A stretch of 64,000 bases of DNA from Pseudidiomarina marina. GTDB taxonomy: Bacteria; Pseudomonadota; Gammaproteobacteria; Enterobacterales; Alteromonadaceae. The position numbers and the translations under genes are program-made. The stretch lies in contig NZ_PIPZ01000003.1 of the NCBI RefSeq assembly GCF_003987045.1, forward strand, positions 1 through 64,000, read 5' to 3'. Positions 37,601-46,635 of the stretch are shown piece after piece (position 1 is the first letter of the stretch; the number at the start of each line of letters is the position of its first letter). Under the pieces are notes generated by a model. It saw nothing but the letters and a program-made list of their open reading frames with translations. It did not search any database and was not told the origin of the DNA.

Positions 37601-39874
37601 TTACTTCACAGTGACGGGTTTAGCGTCAACTTCAGCTTCTTGCTTGCCGAACAGGCCAATAACAACCTGATAAGCAACCGCAAGACCACCGATGATAAAC
37701 ACCACGTCACCAACAGTACGAATCCAACGTAAGCTTTCTAGCAATGGCTGTTGCATGAACTCTTCGCTACGTGCGTACCATAAACCTTCAGATGCAGATG
37801 CGAAGAACTGGATGAAGCCAATTGGCAACAAGCTAGTGAACAGCATCATGCACAGACCAATGTTCATCCACCAGAAAGCGGTTTTCATGATCTTGTCGTT
37901 GAACGCGAAGTTCGGACGAATGTAGCGCAAGATAAGCAGTACGAAACCAATCGCTAAGAAACCATACACTCCGAACAATGCTGCGTGAGCATGAGTAGGT
38001 GTAGTGTTCAAGCCTTGAATGTAGTACAGCGCAATTGGTGGGTTAATCATGAAGCCCAATACGCCGGCACCCAAGAAGTTCCAGAATGCGACTGCAACGA
38101 AGCACATGAGAGGCCACTTGATGCGTTGCATCCAGTCAGCACGTTTCTGCAAGCTCCAGTTTTCCCAAGCTTCATAACCAAGCACTACCAATGGTACGAC
38201 TTCAAGCGCAGAGAAAGTCGCGCCCACCGCCATAATTGGGGTTGTGGTACCTGAGAAGTACAAGTGGTGGAATGTACCTGGTACGCCACCTAACATGAAC
38301 AATGATGCTGAAGCCAATGAAGCTGCAGTTGCCATGCGGCGTGATACTAAGCCCATGCTGTGGAAGATAAATGCTAACGCCGCAGTTGCGAATACTTCGA
38401 AGAAGCCTTCTACCCACAGGTGAACAATCCACCAGCGCCAGTATTCCATGATTGAGATGTGAGTACGTTCGCCGTAGAAGAAGCCAGCGCCGTAGAACAA
38501 ACCAATCGCTACCACTGATGCGGTTAGTAGAGCCAATAAGTTCTTGTCGCCAGGTTGTTTGAATGCGCCAACAACGCCACGCAACATCAAACCTAACCAG
38601 AAGACGATACCTAGGAACTTACCAATCTGCCACAGACGACCTAAGTCGACGTACTCATAACCTTGGTGACCTAACCAGAAGCTTAGGTTCTCAGGCATGA
38701 TTTGTGCGATAGCTAAGTAGTTACCGATGAACGAGCCAGCCACAACCACAACCAGTGCCCAGAACAAGATGTCGACACCCAGTTTTTGGTATTTCGGATC
38801 TTTACCACCGTTGATAATTGGTGCAAGGAACAAACCTGCAGCCAAGAAGCCGGTTGCAATCCAGAATAGTGCGGCTTGAATGTGCCAAGTACGTACCAAT
38901 GAGTACGGGAACCACTGCGACACGTTGATACCATAGAATTCCTGGCCTTCAACGGTGTAGTGTGCGGTGAAACCACCGAGGAAAATTTGCACAATGAACA
39001 ACGCCATCACCAAGAACAGGTATTTACCCAAGGCTTTTTGTGATGGAGTTAAATTAACCAGACTGATAGGGTCTTTCTTCGGTGCTTCAGGCTCTTCTTC
39101 GTCATGTTCACGCAAGAACGCCCACGCCCAAATCAAGGCACCAACACCGGCAATTAACAAGATAATTGATACCAATGACCAGATGATATTTTCAGCACTT
39201 GGTTTGTTATCAATTAACGGCTCATGCGGCCAGTTATTGGTATAAGTCACGTCGCTATCAGGGCGCTCAGTTGCGGCAGCCCAAGCAGTCCAGAAGAAGA
39301 ACTGAGTCATGACGTCGCGACGTTCTGCGCTTGGTAAGGTGTTCTCTTTCATCGCATAGCTTTCGCGCGTGCTACGCAGTGACAAGTCATCGCTGAACAA
39401 ACGACTATAGTACTCAGCAGTTTGTGCAATTGCTTCAGCACGAACGGCATCAACCGTAAGCGTATCGGTTGCAGCGTCGTACTGAGGGTTACGATATTCT
39501 TGCTTTAACTCAAACTGCAGCGCGTTCTGTTGCGCTTCAGTTAAGCTTTCATAGCTTTGGCCGTAGGTGTTTTGCGCGGTAATTTCTAACCATGCTAACA
39601 ACTCGCGGTGTAACCAATCGGCAGTCCAGTCTGGCGCCTGATACGCACCATGACCCCAAATCGAGCCGAGTTGCATACCACCGACTGATTGCCATGCGGT
39701 TTGACCATCAAGAATCGTCTCTTCCGTCATCAATACTTGACCCGATTCGGTCACTACTTGATCAGGAATAGGCGGAGCGACACGGTAAACTTCTTTACCG
39801 AAATAACCGAGGACACCAAAGGTAATCGCCAAAATGGCAATCAATGTCCACCATAATTTTTTATAACCGGCCAT
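37601..39874 (-). CDS. norB: Quinol-dependent nitric oxide reductase (qNOR)
   Basis: 757 residues. Single-subunit enzyme reducing 2 NO to N2O with quinol. It has an extended N-terminus (about 1-250) with a fused cytochrome-c-like fold that lacks a CXXCH haem site, as in qNOR, then the 12-helix catalytic core with haem-ligand histidines (LVRTWHIQAALFWIATGF, WWIVHLWVEGFFE, GVPGTFHHLYFSG, THAHAALFGVYGFLAIG). GGAGG precedes the ATG. It is monocistronic and driven by a sigma-54 promoter with three NorR sites. No accessory norC or norQ is present, as expected for qNOR. Confidence 0.97.
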   Translation of the reverse strand: MAGYKKLWWTLIAILAITFGVLGYFGKEVYRVAPPIPDQVVTESGQVLMTEETILDGQTAWQSVGGMQLGSIWGHGAYQAPDWTADWLHRELLAWLEITAQNTYGQSYESLTEAQQNALQFELKQEYRNPQYDAATDTLTVDAVRAEAIAQTAEYYSRLFSDDLSLRSTRESYAMKENTLPSAERRDVMTQFFFWTAWAAATERPDSDVTYTNNWPHEPLIDNKPSAENIIWSLVSIILLIAGVGALIWAWAFLREHDEEEPEAPKKDPISLVNLTPSQKALGKYLFLVMALFIVQIFLGGFTAHYTVEGQEFYGINVSQWFPYSLVRTWHIQAALFWIATGFLAAGLFLAPIINGGKDPKYQKLGVDILFWALVVVVAGSFIGNYLAIAQIMPENLSFWLGHQGYEYVDLGRLWQIGKFLGIVFWLGLMLRGVVGAFKQPGDKNLLALLTASVVAIGLFYGAGFFYGERTHISIMEYWRWWIVHLWVEGFFEVFATAALAFIFHSMGLVSRRMATAASLASASLFMLGGVPGTFHHLYFSGTTTPIMAVGATFSALEVVPLVVLGYEAWENWSLQKRADWMQRIKWPLMCFVAVAFWNFLGAGVLGFMINPPIALYYIQGLNTTPTHAHAALFGVYGFLAIGFVLLILRYIRPNFAFNDKIMKTAFWWMNIGLCMMLFTSLLPIGFIQFFASASEGLWYARSEEFMQQPLLESLRWIRTVGDVVFIIGGLAVAYQVVIGLFGKQEAEVDAKPVTVK

Positions 39875-39972
39875 GTGGCACCTCCGGCTGTTGATGTTGT
39901 TGCATTGTTGATTCTCCCTTTAATCACGTTTGCGCTGTGTTACGACATGGGTTGCGCACACGTCGATTGTCT

Positions 39973-39989
39973 AGCAAGCCCCGTGCCAA
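39973..39989 (-). promoter_or_regulatory. Sigma-54 (-24/-12) promoter of norB
   Basis: Minus strand reads TTGGCACGGGGCTTGCT, an essentially perfect match to YTGGCAC-N5-TTGCW. It is about 100 bases before the norB start. It implies activation by a sigma-54 enhancer-binding protein, and NorR is encoded 8 kb away. Confidence 0.92.
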
Positions 39990-40030
39990 GTTTTATCTCA
40001 CTGAAAAAGCACGTTTATTTAAATTTATTG

Positions 40031-40086
40031 GGTTAAATCAACCCAATTCTTCAGCGGTCATTTAAACCGCCTCGGTAGAAATTACC
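40031..40086. promoter_or_regulatory. Three NorR-type enhancer sites of norB
   Basis: Three GGT-N7-ACC elements: 40031-40043 (within the perfect inverted repeat ATTGGGTT-aaatc-AACCCAAT), 40056-40068 (within GCGGT-N7-ACCGC) and 40074-40086. Centres are spaced 25 and 18 bases. The nearest centre is 56 bases from the centre of the -24/-12 element. GGT-N7-ACC is the core described for NorR of Ralstonia. Confidence 0.85.
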
Positions 40087-40131
40087 CGCGTATAGAATGG
40101 CAGAGCCCTAGTCCACAAGAAATTGAGCTAA

Positions 40132-40167
40132 AGGGGTAAACAAAAGGATTGTTTGGGGTATACCCAT
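40132..40167. promoter_or_regulatory. NarL-type heptamers upstream of nrdG
   Basis: AGGGGTA (40132-40138, a perfect TACCCCT heptamer on the minus strand), TGGGGTA (40154-40160, one mismatch) and TACCCAT (40161-40167, perfect). They lie just upstream of the FNR box, where NarL often modulates FNR-driven promoters. Confidence 0.55.
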
Positions 40168-40181
40168 TGGAGGTAGTTTTA

Positions 40182-40195
40182 TTGATCTAGATCAA
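40182..40195 (+). promoter_or_regulatory. Perfect FNR box of nrdGD
   Basis: TTGATCTAGATCAA is a perfect match to TTGAT-N4-ATCAA. Its centre is about 41 bases before the start point predicted from the -10 TATGCT (40217-40222), the class II activation position. FNR is encoded at 50.6-51.3 kb. Confidence 0.93.
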
Positions 40196-40225
40196 AGCAG
40201 CTTTGTGTGTCGAGACTATGCTGAA

Positions 40226-40272
40226 ACACAATATATAGTGATTTATAAATAACCCTACACAATATATAGGTA
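40226..40272 (+). promoter_or_regulatory. Two NrdR boxes of nrdGD
   Basis: ACACAATATATAGTGA (40226-40241) and ACACAATATATAGGTA (40257-40272) are two 16-base NrdR boxes sharing 13 identical bases, with a 15-base linker. This is the known paired layout with centres three helical turns apart. The first covers the predicted transcription start, so NrdR should repress when dATP is high. Confidence 0.92.
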
Positions 40273-40276
40273 TTTC

Positions 40277-40729
40277 ATGTTGCGATACAGTGCTGAACAG
40301 GTGGTATTTCAGGAGGTTCCTGGAGAAGTCTCCCTTGCTTATACCATCACCGGCTGTCCAGTGGGATGCAAAGGGTGCCACAGCGTCGATAGTTGGCCAG
40401 TGGGTAGTGGTGAGGCGCTAACTACCGACTACTTCGCGGCGCGTTTGGCACAGTATCGCAACCTGATTACCTGTGTATTGTTTCTTGGCGGCGAATGGCA
40501 GCCCGATGCGCTCATTGCGCTACTGAAAATGAGCCGTGACGCCGGTCTCGAAACTTGTTTATACACCGGTTATGACGACGTGTCGCAAGCGATTAAGCAA
40601 CACTTGACCTACCTCAAAACGGGGCCATGGATTGCGGAGCTTGGTGGCCTAGACAGCCCCACCACCAACCAGAAGTTCTATGACTTACGCAATCAGCAAC
40701 GACTCAATTGCCGGTTTATCACAACGTAG
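40277..40729 (+). CDS. nrdG: Anaerobic ribonucleotide reductase activating protein
   Basis: 150 residues. Radical-SAM activase that makes the glycyl radical of NrdD. The cluster motif is C27, C31, C34 (TGCPVGCKGCHS). It starts an operon with nrdD 34 bases downstream; the order nrdG-nrdD is reversed relative to E. coli. Control by FNR, NarL-like sites and NrdR is visible upstream. Confidence 0.93.
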   Translation: MLRYSAEQVVFQEVPGEVSLAYTITGCPVGCKGCHSVDSWPVGSGEALTTDYFAARLAQYRNLITCVLFLGGEWQPDALIALLKMSRDAGLETCLYTGYDDVSQAIKQHLTYLKTGPWIAELGGLDSPTTNQKFYDLRNQQRLNCRFITT

Positions 40730-40763
40730 CCGGTTATAAATAATAAATAAATGGAGAAGAACA

Positions 40764-42599
40764 ATGCTGCGCTTACACCCTGAACAAGTTGACGCGAAAA
40801 TGGACTTTATCAAGCAGTACTTAGCTGCACAAAATGCTGCTGATGGTTCAAAAATGGATGCCAACGCCAACGTCACCCAGAAAAATATTGCGACCCTTGA
40901 AGCGGAATTGATGAAAGACTTTTTCGTGCAAGTAAATCGTAAACAAGTCAGTACCAAAATTGGCGAACTGTTTGGTGATGATTTGGCTCAAGAATACATT
41001 CGTCAAATTGAAGATCACGAGATTTATGTGCACGACGAAACCAGTTTGAAGCCTTATTGTGTGTCGGTGACCATGTATCCGTTTTTGCGTGATGGTTTAA
41101 CGAAACTCGGTGGTGAGTCAAAAGCGCCAAAACATCTCGAAAGCTTCTGCGGCACCTTCGTAAACTTCGTTTTTGCTGTCAGCTCACAGTTTGCCGGTGC
41201 AGTCGCGACGGTCGAATTTTTGGCTTACTTCGATCATTTTGCGCGTCGTGATTATGGCGATAACTACCTTGAGACGCATCGCCATGAAATTGAAAATCAC
41301 CTTCAGCACGTTGTCTATGCATTAAACCAGCCAGCTGCTGCACGTGGCTACCAAAGTGTTTTCTGGAATATTTCGGTGTATGACCAACACTACTTTGACA
41401 GTATGTTTGGTGATTTTGTGTTCCCTGATTTCAGCAAGAGTAGCTGGGAATCAGTCAGTAAGTTGCAAGATTTCTTTTTGCATTGGTTTAACGAAGAGCG
41501 CAAGAAAACCATTTTAACTTTCCCCGTAGTCACTGTGGCCATGCTCACCGAAAACGGTCAGTGTAAAGATCAGCAGTTTGCCCGCCATATTGCACATGAA
41601 CTTGCCGACGGTAACTCCTTCTTTGTGTACTTATCGCCAAACGCAGACTCGCTCGCCTCATGCTGCCGCTTGCGTAGCGAAATTGCCGACAACACCTTCA
41701 GTTACACCTTGGGTGCCGGCGGCGTTGCTACGGGTTCTATCAATGTCATTACCATTAATATGAATCGCTTGGTGCAAGACGGTCGCGATTTAAATACTGA
41801 AATTGAGAAAATTCATAAGTACCAAGTGGCTTATCGCCGCATTATGGAAGAATACAAAGAAGCGGGCTTGCTCACCGTTTATGATGCCGGCTTTATTTCG
41901 CTGGATAAGCAATTCTTGACCATTGGCATCAATGGCATGGTGGAAGCGGCTGAATCACAAGGGTTAGTGGCGAGCAACAACCGCGACTACATTGAGTTTG
42001 TGCAGCGTCATTTGAAAGTCATCTATGACGCCAACAAACGTGCGAAGCAAGAATACGGCTATATGTTCAATACCGAATTTGTGCCGGCCGAAAACCTTGG
42101 CGTGAAGAACGCGAAGTGGGATCGTGAAGATGGCTACTTTGTACCACGAGACTGCTACAACTCCTATTTCTATGTGGTTGAAGATGAGCAAACCAATTCG
42201 CTGGATAAATTCATCATGCACGGTAACGAGTTGATTGAATTCTTAGATGGCGGTTCGGCGTTACATTTGAATCTGGATGAGAAGCTCAATGTAGATGGTT
42301 ATTTGTCGATGCTGAATATCGCTGCAACCACAGGCTGCAATTACTTCTGTATCAACGTGAAAATTACCATCTGCAATGCGTGCGAGCACATCGATAAACG
42401 TACGTTGTGTGAATGTTCATCGTGTGGCTCTGACGATGTCGATTATGGAACTCGAGTAATCGGTTACTTGAAACGCGTGTCGGCATTTAGCGCAGGGCGC
42501 CGCAAAGAACATCAAGCGCGCCATTATCACCGCAAACAGCATGACACCAGTATTGCCGGCGCTCGAGCGCAGGCTAACGCACTGAAGCAGGCGAGTTAA
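40764..42599 (+). CDS. nrdD: Anaerobic (class III) ribonucleoside-triphosphate reductase
   Basis: 611 residues, shorter than the ~710-residue E. coli enzyme because it lacks most of an N-terminal ATP-cone region. The glycyl-radical site is G567 in RVIGYLKRV. Zinc-ribbon cysteines precede it (CNACEHIDKRTLCECSSCGSDD). An active-site cysteine region is seen in DSLASCCRLR. It reduces NTPs to dNTPs without oxygen. GGAGA precedes the ATG. Followed by a hairpin and convergent hemN. Confidence 0.95.
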   Translation: MLRLHPEQVDAKMDFIKQYLAAQNAADGSKMDANANVTQKNIATLEAELMKDFFVQVNRKQVSTKIGELFGDDLAQEYIRQIEDHEIYVHDETSLKPYCVSVTMYPFLRDGLTKLGGESKAPKHLESFCGTFVNFVFAVSSQFAGAVATVEFLAYFDHFARRDYGDNYLETHRHEIENHLQHVVYALNQPAAARGYQSVFWNISVYDQHYFDSMFGDFVFPDFSKSSWESVSKLQDFFLHWFNEERKKTILTFPVVTVAMLTENGQCKDQQFARHIAHELADGNSFFVYLSPNADSLASCCRLRSEIADNTFSYTLGAGGVATGSINVITINMNRLVQDGRDLNTEIEKIHKYQVAYRRIMEEYKEAGLLTVYDAGFISLDKQFLTIGINGMVEAAESQGLVASNNRDYIEFVQRHLKVIYDANKRAKQEYGYMFNTEFVPAENLGVKNAKWDREDGYFVPRDCYNSYFYVVEDEQTNSLDKFIMHGNELIEFLDGGSALHLNLDEKLNVDGYLSMLNIAATTGCNYFCINVKITICNACEHIDKRTLCECSSCGSDDVDYGTRVIGYLKRVSAFSAGRRKEHQARHYHRKQHDTSIAGARAQANALKQAS

Positions 42600-42609
42600 G
42601 CCTGCTTCA
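42583..42609 (+). terminator. Hairpin at the end of nrdD
   Basis: Perfect 10-bp stem TGAAGCAGGC / GCCTGCTTCA with a 7-base loop that contains the nrdD stop codon. No T run follows, so its role as a terminator is uncertain. Confidence 0.45.
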
Positions 42610-42634
42610 ACTCAGCATGTAAATCAGCGCTGCG

Positions 42635-44014
42635 TTACACCACTTTGGAGTAACGTGGCGCTGTTGCTGCGTCATCTAAATAAGCATCAAAACAGGCACA
42701 GATACTACGCACCCACAGGCGACCTAATGGCGTCACCGTTAAGCGCTGATCGTTTAACTCAACCAAATTATCTTCTACGAACGGTGCCAATTTTCGCTTC
42801 GCATCAGCGAAATAAGACCAAAAATCGTCGATGTTCCATTCTTTAGCGAACGCTTCAATGTCGAGATCAAAGTGGCAAATCACTTGTGAAATCAAAGCAG
42901 CGCGTAAGCGATCATCGTCGTTTAACTCAAACCCTTTCACAATCGGCAAAGTACCGTTATCAATGGCTTTGTAATAAGACGGTAGCTCTTTCACGTTTTG
43001 CCAGAGTACACCGTCAATTTGGCTAATTGAGGAGGCACCAATACCCAATAGCGCATCTTGACCAGACGTGGTGTAGCCCTGGAAATTACGCTGCAGTTCG
43101 CCGCGTTGTTGCGCCTGTGCCAAGGTATCGTTGGTTTTAGCGAAGTGATCCATGCCAATGAACTGATAGCCAGCCTCGGTGAACTTAGTAATACCTAACT
43201 GCAGCAATTCCAGTTTGATCGGTGCGGTTGGTAAGCTCGACTCATCAATTTTACGCTGGCCCGCAAAGCGCGATGGCAAGTGGGCATAGCTAAACAGTGA
43301 CACGCGGTCAGGGTTCAGCTCAATCACTTGGTCAATCGATGCCGCGAAAGTTTCAGGGCGTTGATATGGTAGCCCATAGATTAGATCGAGATTGATTGAG
43401 CGAAAGCCAAGTTCTTTGCTCAATGCAACCTGATGTTTGATCATGTCCGTGTCTTGCACTCGGTTGATGGCAATTTGAACCTTGGTGTCGAAATCTTGTA
43501 CACCATAGCTCACGCGGTCAAAACCAAGTTGACGCAAATGACGCAGTTTGTCATCGCTACAGCTGCGCGGATCGATTTCAATTGACCACTCTGCATTCGC
43601 GGTAAAATTGAAATGTTCATGCAGTAAGTCCATTAAGCGTGACAACTGTGTTTCGCTTAAGAACGTTGGCGTACCACCGCCCATATGCACCGATTCAAAC
43701 TTGCGATCGCCCAACAAGGCTTTGTACATCGCCATTTCTTTGGCCAGGTAATCCAAATAAATGTCGGCTTTGTGCTGATGACGGGTGATGACCTTGTTAC
43801 AGCCGCAGTAGTAGCAAAGCTTAATACAGAACGGTAAATGAATGTATAAGCTCAACTCTTTTGGGGCGTTGGCAAGAGTGCGTACCATCGAGCTCAATGG
43901 AAACTGATTGTGCAGCGCCAATGCGGTCGGGTAAGACGTATAGCGTGGTCCATTGATGTTGTATTTATCGATGAGCTCCTGGCTCCAAACAATCTGGTTT
44001 GCGTGATTGGTCAT
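42635..44014 (-). CDS. hemN: Oxygen-independent coproporphyrinogen III oxidase
   Basis: 459 residues. Radical-SAM enzyme for anaerobic haem synthesis. Seen: the true-HemN start NGPRYTSYPTALALH, the cluster motif C63, C67, C70 followed by C72 (FCIKLCYYCGCNK), HMGGGTPTFLS, and SYGVQDFD. The N-terminal RYTSYPT separates it from HemW-like proteins. A candidate FNR/NarL element lies upstream. Confidence 0.96.
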   Translation of the reverse strand: MTNHANQIVWSQELIDKYNINGPRYTSYPTALALHNQFPLSSMVRTLANAPKELSLYIHLPFCIKLCYYCGCNKVITRHQHKADIYLDYLAKEMAMYKALLGDRKFESVHMGGGTPTFLSETQLSRLMDLLHEHFNFTANAEWSIEIDPRSCSDDKLRHLRQLGFDRVSYGVQDFDTKVQIAINRVQDTDMIKHQVALSKELGFRSINLDLIYGLPYQRPETFAASIDQVIELNPDRVSLFSYAHLPSRFAGQRKIDESSLPTAPIKLELLQLGITKFTEAGYQFIGMDHFAKTNDTLAQAQQRGELQRNFQGYTTSGQDALLGIGASSISQIDGVLWQNVKELPSYYKAIDNGTLPIVKGFELNDDDRLRAALISQVICHFDLDIEAFAKEWNIDDFWSYFADAKRKLAPFVEDNLVELNDQRLTVTPLGRLWVRSICACFDAYLDDAATAPRYSKVV

Positions 44015-44085
44015 GCGAACACCCCGTGGGAAAACCCCTTACTGATGAATAACTGAGCGCAGTTTATATGATGCGGATCAAAAAT

Positions 44086-44105
44086 TTGATACACCTGAAG
44101 GGGTA
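44086..44105. promoter_or_regulatory. Imperfect FNR-like and NarL-type sites before hemN
   Basis: TTGATACACCTGAA (44086-44099) matches FNR at 8 of 10 defined positions. It abuts AGGGGTA (44099-44105), a perfect minus-strand TACCCCT heptamer. Both lie in the 116-base space between ubiT and hemN. Confidence 0.45.
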
Positions 44106-44130
44106 TAAGCTACCCGAACATACGCGCAAA

Positions 44131-44673
44131 TTAACGTAGCTCGGGCTTTGCCAGAATCAGGCTGACGGTCTCTTGGGTTACTCGATACAGCGACGCAGGC
44201 AGACGCCCTTCTAATTCAATTGTATCGAGTAAATTTTTCACCGATAAACCCAGTTCGGTGTCGCCCTTAATCAGCAGTTTACGCCGGAAAAACAGGGTGT
44301 CTGGGTCGACTTGGCCACTCATCAGCAACACCAACGAGGCACTATTTCCGCGCATGGTCACTGCGGCTTGATGCGGCTTTACGGACACTTTCAGGCGCAT
44401 CGTATGTGGGTTTGCAATGGCGGTGACATAGAACACCAAGCTGAGATCGGGAACCTCAATTTGTACCCATTGATTAATTAAAAACGCAAGTTTTTGTTGT
44501 TGTAGCTCTGGTTTTAACACGTGGTTCAACATGGCCCCCAGCACCTGTTCTGACAAGGGTTTGGGCACGACATGTAAGGCACTATTAAAACCTTTCATAA
44601 GCTGCTGCCAGTGATCTACTACTTTTGGGATAACCATAAGTTGCCGTCCATTAATGTCCCTTAAAATTTTCAT
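44131..44673 (-). CDS. ubiT: UbiT, SCP2-domain accessory factor of O2-independent ubiquinone synthesis
   Basis: 180 residues. An SCP2-like sterol-carrier domain occupies most of the protein (VQIEVPDLSLVFYVTAIANPHTMRLKVSVKPHQAAVTMRGNSASLVLLMSGQVDPDTLFFRRKLLIKGDTELGLSVKNLLDTIE). The ending DTLFFRRKLLIKGDTELGL is characteristic of UbiT/YhbT. It probably binds the lipid intermediates. It is divergent from ubiU (51 bases), the same order as in E. coli. Confidence 0.95.
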   Translation of the reverse strand: MKILRDINGRQLMVIPKVVDHWQQLMKGFNSALHVVPKPLSEQVLGAMLNHVLKPELQQQKLAFLINQWVQIEVPDLSLVFYVTAIANPHTMRLKVSVKPHQAAVTMRGNSASLVLLMSGQVDPDTLFFRRKLLIKGDTELGLSVKNLLDTIELEGRLPASLYRVTQETVSLILAKPELR

Positions 44674-44724
44674 CGGATTATAATACTCATTACGAATGCA
44701 TGTTTATCGACGGGATCAATAATT

Positions 44725-45720
44725 ATGGAACTTCTGTGTCCGGCTGGCAGCATGCCAGCGTTAAAAGCCGCCATTGAGTACGGCGCCGACGCGGTGTATG
44801 TCGGCCTCAAAGACGAGACCAACGCACGTCATTTCGCGGGACTAAATCTTGATCAGGCTGGGCTGAGCGAAGCGGCTCGATATGTGCATCAACATGGCAA
44901 GAAGCTTCACGTCGCGATTAATACCTTTGCGCATGCCGATACGTTTGAGAACTGGCGCCGTGCTGTCGACATGGCAGTCAAAGCTGGCGCTGACGTGCTC
45001 ATTCTTGCGGACATGGCGGTATTGGCGTATGCCGCCGATCGGTATCCGAAAGTTGAACTGCACTTATCGGTGCAAGCTTCTGCTACCAATGCAGCTGCCA
45101 TTGAATTCTATAAACAGTTTGGTGTGAGTCGTGTCGTATTGCCGCGGGTGCTATCGATGAATCAAGTGCGAGCGATAGCGCGCACAACTGATATCGAGCT
45201 CGAGGTATTTGCCTTCGGTAGCTTGTGCATCATGGCTGAGGGGCGTTGCTACTTGAGCTCTTATATGACTGGTGAATCGCCGAACACTGCTGGCGCATGC
45301 TCGCCAGCAAAGTACGTGCGCTGGGATGAAGCCGAAGACGGTACGTTAGAGTCGCGCCTCAATAACATTCTTATCGATCGTTTTGCGCCGGATGAAACGG
45401 CTGGTTATCCAACGCTATGTAAAGGTCGGTTTAAGGTTGGTGATGACACTTACCATGCTTTAGAAGAACCAACTAGCTTGAATACGCTTAGTTTACTGCC
45501 CGAATTGTACAAAGAAGGCATTGCGTCGCTGAAAATTGAAGGGCGCCAACGAAGCCCAGCATACGTGGCGCAAATTACCCAAGTTTGGCGACAAGCCATT
45601 GATGCCGTGATGGCAAACCCAGAGCAGTTTGCGGTTCAAGAACAGTGGGATCATGTTTTGGCGGGCCTTTCTGAGGGAAGTCAAACCACCCTTGGCGCCT
45701 ACCACAGGAAATGGAAGTAA
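44725..45720 (+). CDS. ubiU: UbiU, U32-family Fe-S protein of anaerobic ubiquinone hydroxylation
   Basis: 331 residues. U32 family. The four cluster cysteines C168, C175, C192 and C232 match almost exactly the positions known in E. coli UbiU. Other motifs: MELLCPAGSMPALKAAIEYGADAVYVG and LKIEGRQRSPAYVAQ. With UbiV it performs oxygen-free ring hydroxylation using prephenate. It is followed 2 bases later by ubiV. A TATAAT at 44679-44684 is a candidate -10. No full FNR box is seen in the 51-base gap. Confidence 0.96.
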   Translation: MELLCPAGSMPALKAAIEYGADAVYVGLKDETNARHFAGLNLDQAGLSEAARYVHQHGKKLHVAINTFAHADTFENWRRAVDMAVKAGADVLILADMAVLAYAADRYPKVELHLSVQASATNAAAIEFYKQFGVSRVVLPRVLSMNQVRAIARTTDIELEVFAFGSLCIMAEGRCYLSSYMTGESPNTAGACSPAKYVRWDEAEDGTLESRLNNILIDRFAPDETAGYPTLCKGRFKVGDDTYHALEEPTSLNTLSLLPELYKEGIASLKIEGRQRSPAYVAQITQVWRQAIDAVMANPEQFAVQEQWDHVLAGLSEGSQTTLGAYHRKWK

Positions 45721-45722
45721 CG

Positions 45723-46601
45723 ATGAAATTTTCACTCGGAGCAATTCAGTATTTTTGGCCCAAACAAGTGGTCGAAAACTTTTACCAACAGGCAGCCGAC
45801 TCGGCTGTGGATATTGTTTATTTAGGCGAAACCGTTTGCAGCAAACGACGTGAGCTGAAGTTTGATGATTACATGGGCATTGCGCATATGTTGCGCGAGG
45901 CGGGCAAGCAAGTCTGTTTATCAACCATGACCTTGTTAGAGGCTCCATCGGAACTGCGTGAGCTGCGCAAATACTGCGACAACGGTGAGTTTCTGGTGGA
46001 GGCCAATGATGTTGGCGCCATTCCGTACTTGCAGGAGCACAAAGTACCGTTCGTTGCGGGGGCAGCGATTAACTGCTACAACCAACATACATTACGAAAG
46101 TTAATGAGTTTAGGCATGAGCCGGTGGGTGATGCCGGTTGAGTTGTCACGTGATTGGTTAGCGAAGTTATTGCAGCAGCCCATGGTACACGATGTGCGCG
46201 ATTGCTTCGAAGTGGAAGTGTTCGCGTTAGGGCATATGCCATTGGCCTGGTCCGGGCGTTGTTTTACCGCGCGCTCCGAGAACCGCCCAAAAGATCAGTG
46301 CGAACTGGTCTGCATCAATTATCCGGAAGGGCGACCCGTCAGCAGCCAAGATGGCCAACAAGTGTTTGTACTGAATGGTATTCAAACGCAGTCGGGTAGC
46401 CGCTACAACTTGGTCAACCAACTCCCCAATATGGATGGCTTAGTAGATGTTGTGCGCTTGAGTCCGCAGTTGGTGGGAACCTTTGACTGGCTTGAAAAAT
46501 TTCGTGCCAATGTGGCAGGTGGCGCGCCACAGAAACTGGATAAGAATGATAGCAACGGCTATTGGTTAGCCCTTGCCGGACTTGTGCAACAGCTCGATTA
46601 A
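45723..46601 (+). CDS. ubiV: UbiV, partner of UbiU
   Basis: 292 residues from the ATG at 45723. With this start the cluster cysteines fall at C39, C180, C193 and C197, the same numbers as in E. coli UbiV, which supports the start over the upstream in-frame ATG at 45711. The start MKFSLGAIQYFWPK is typical. It lies immediately after ubiU and 34 bases before nnrS. Confidence 0.96.
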   Translation: MKFSLGAIQYFWPKQVVENFYQQAADSAVDIVYLGETVCSKRRELKFDDYMGIAHMLREAGKQVCLSTMTLLEAPSELRELRKYCDNGEFLVEANDVGAIPYLQEHKVPFVAGAAINCYNQHTLRKLMSLGMSRWVMPVELSRDWLAKLLQQPMVHDVRDCFEVEVFALGHMPLAWSGRCFTARSENRPKDQCELVCINYPEGRPVSSQDGQQVFVLNGIQTQSGSRYNLVNQLPNMDGLVDVVRLSPQLVGTFDWLEKFRANVAGGAPQKLDKNDSNGYWLALAGLVQQLD

Positions 46602-46635
46602 AGCTCGCTTACACACCAAAAATTAGGGAGAGCTC

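Larger units (their letters stand above)
39875..40276. other. 402-base norB/nrdG divergent control region
   Basis: It has no gene. Nearest norB: a ~90-base leader, a sigma-54 promoter and three NorR-type sites. Nearest nrdG: NarL-type heptamers, a perfect FNR box, a -10 (TATGCT, 40217-40222) and two NrdR boxes. The elements are listed separately. Confidence 0.9.

Noticed and set aside
40027-40047. ATTGGGTT-N5-AACCCAAT as a terminator
   Set aside because: It lies upstream of both divergent genes and has no T run; it fits a NorR operator (GGT-N7-ACC) far better.
44077-44090. ATCAA-N4-TTGAT palindrome before hemN as an FNR box
   Set aside because: The half-sites are inside out relative to TTGAT-N4-ATCAA. 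The overlapping TTGAT-N4-CTGAA is a better, though imperfect, candidate.
44674-44724. FNR box between ubiT and ubiU
   Set aside because: Only one good half-site (ATCAA) is present; the other half matches at about one position in five.
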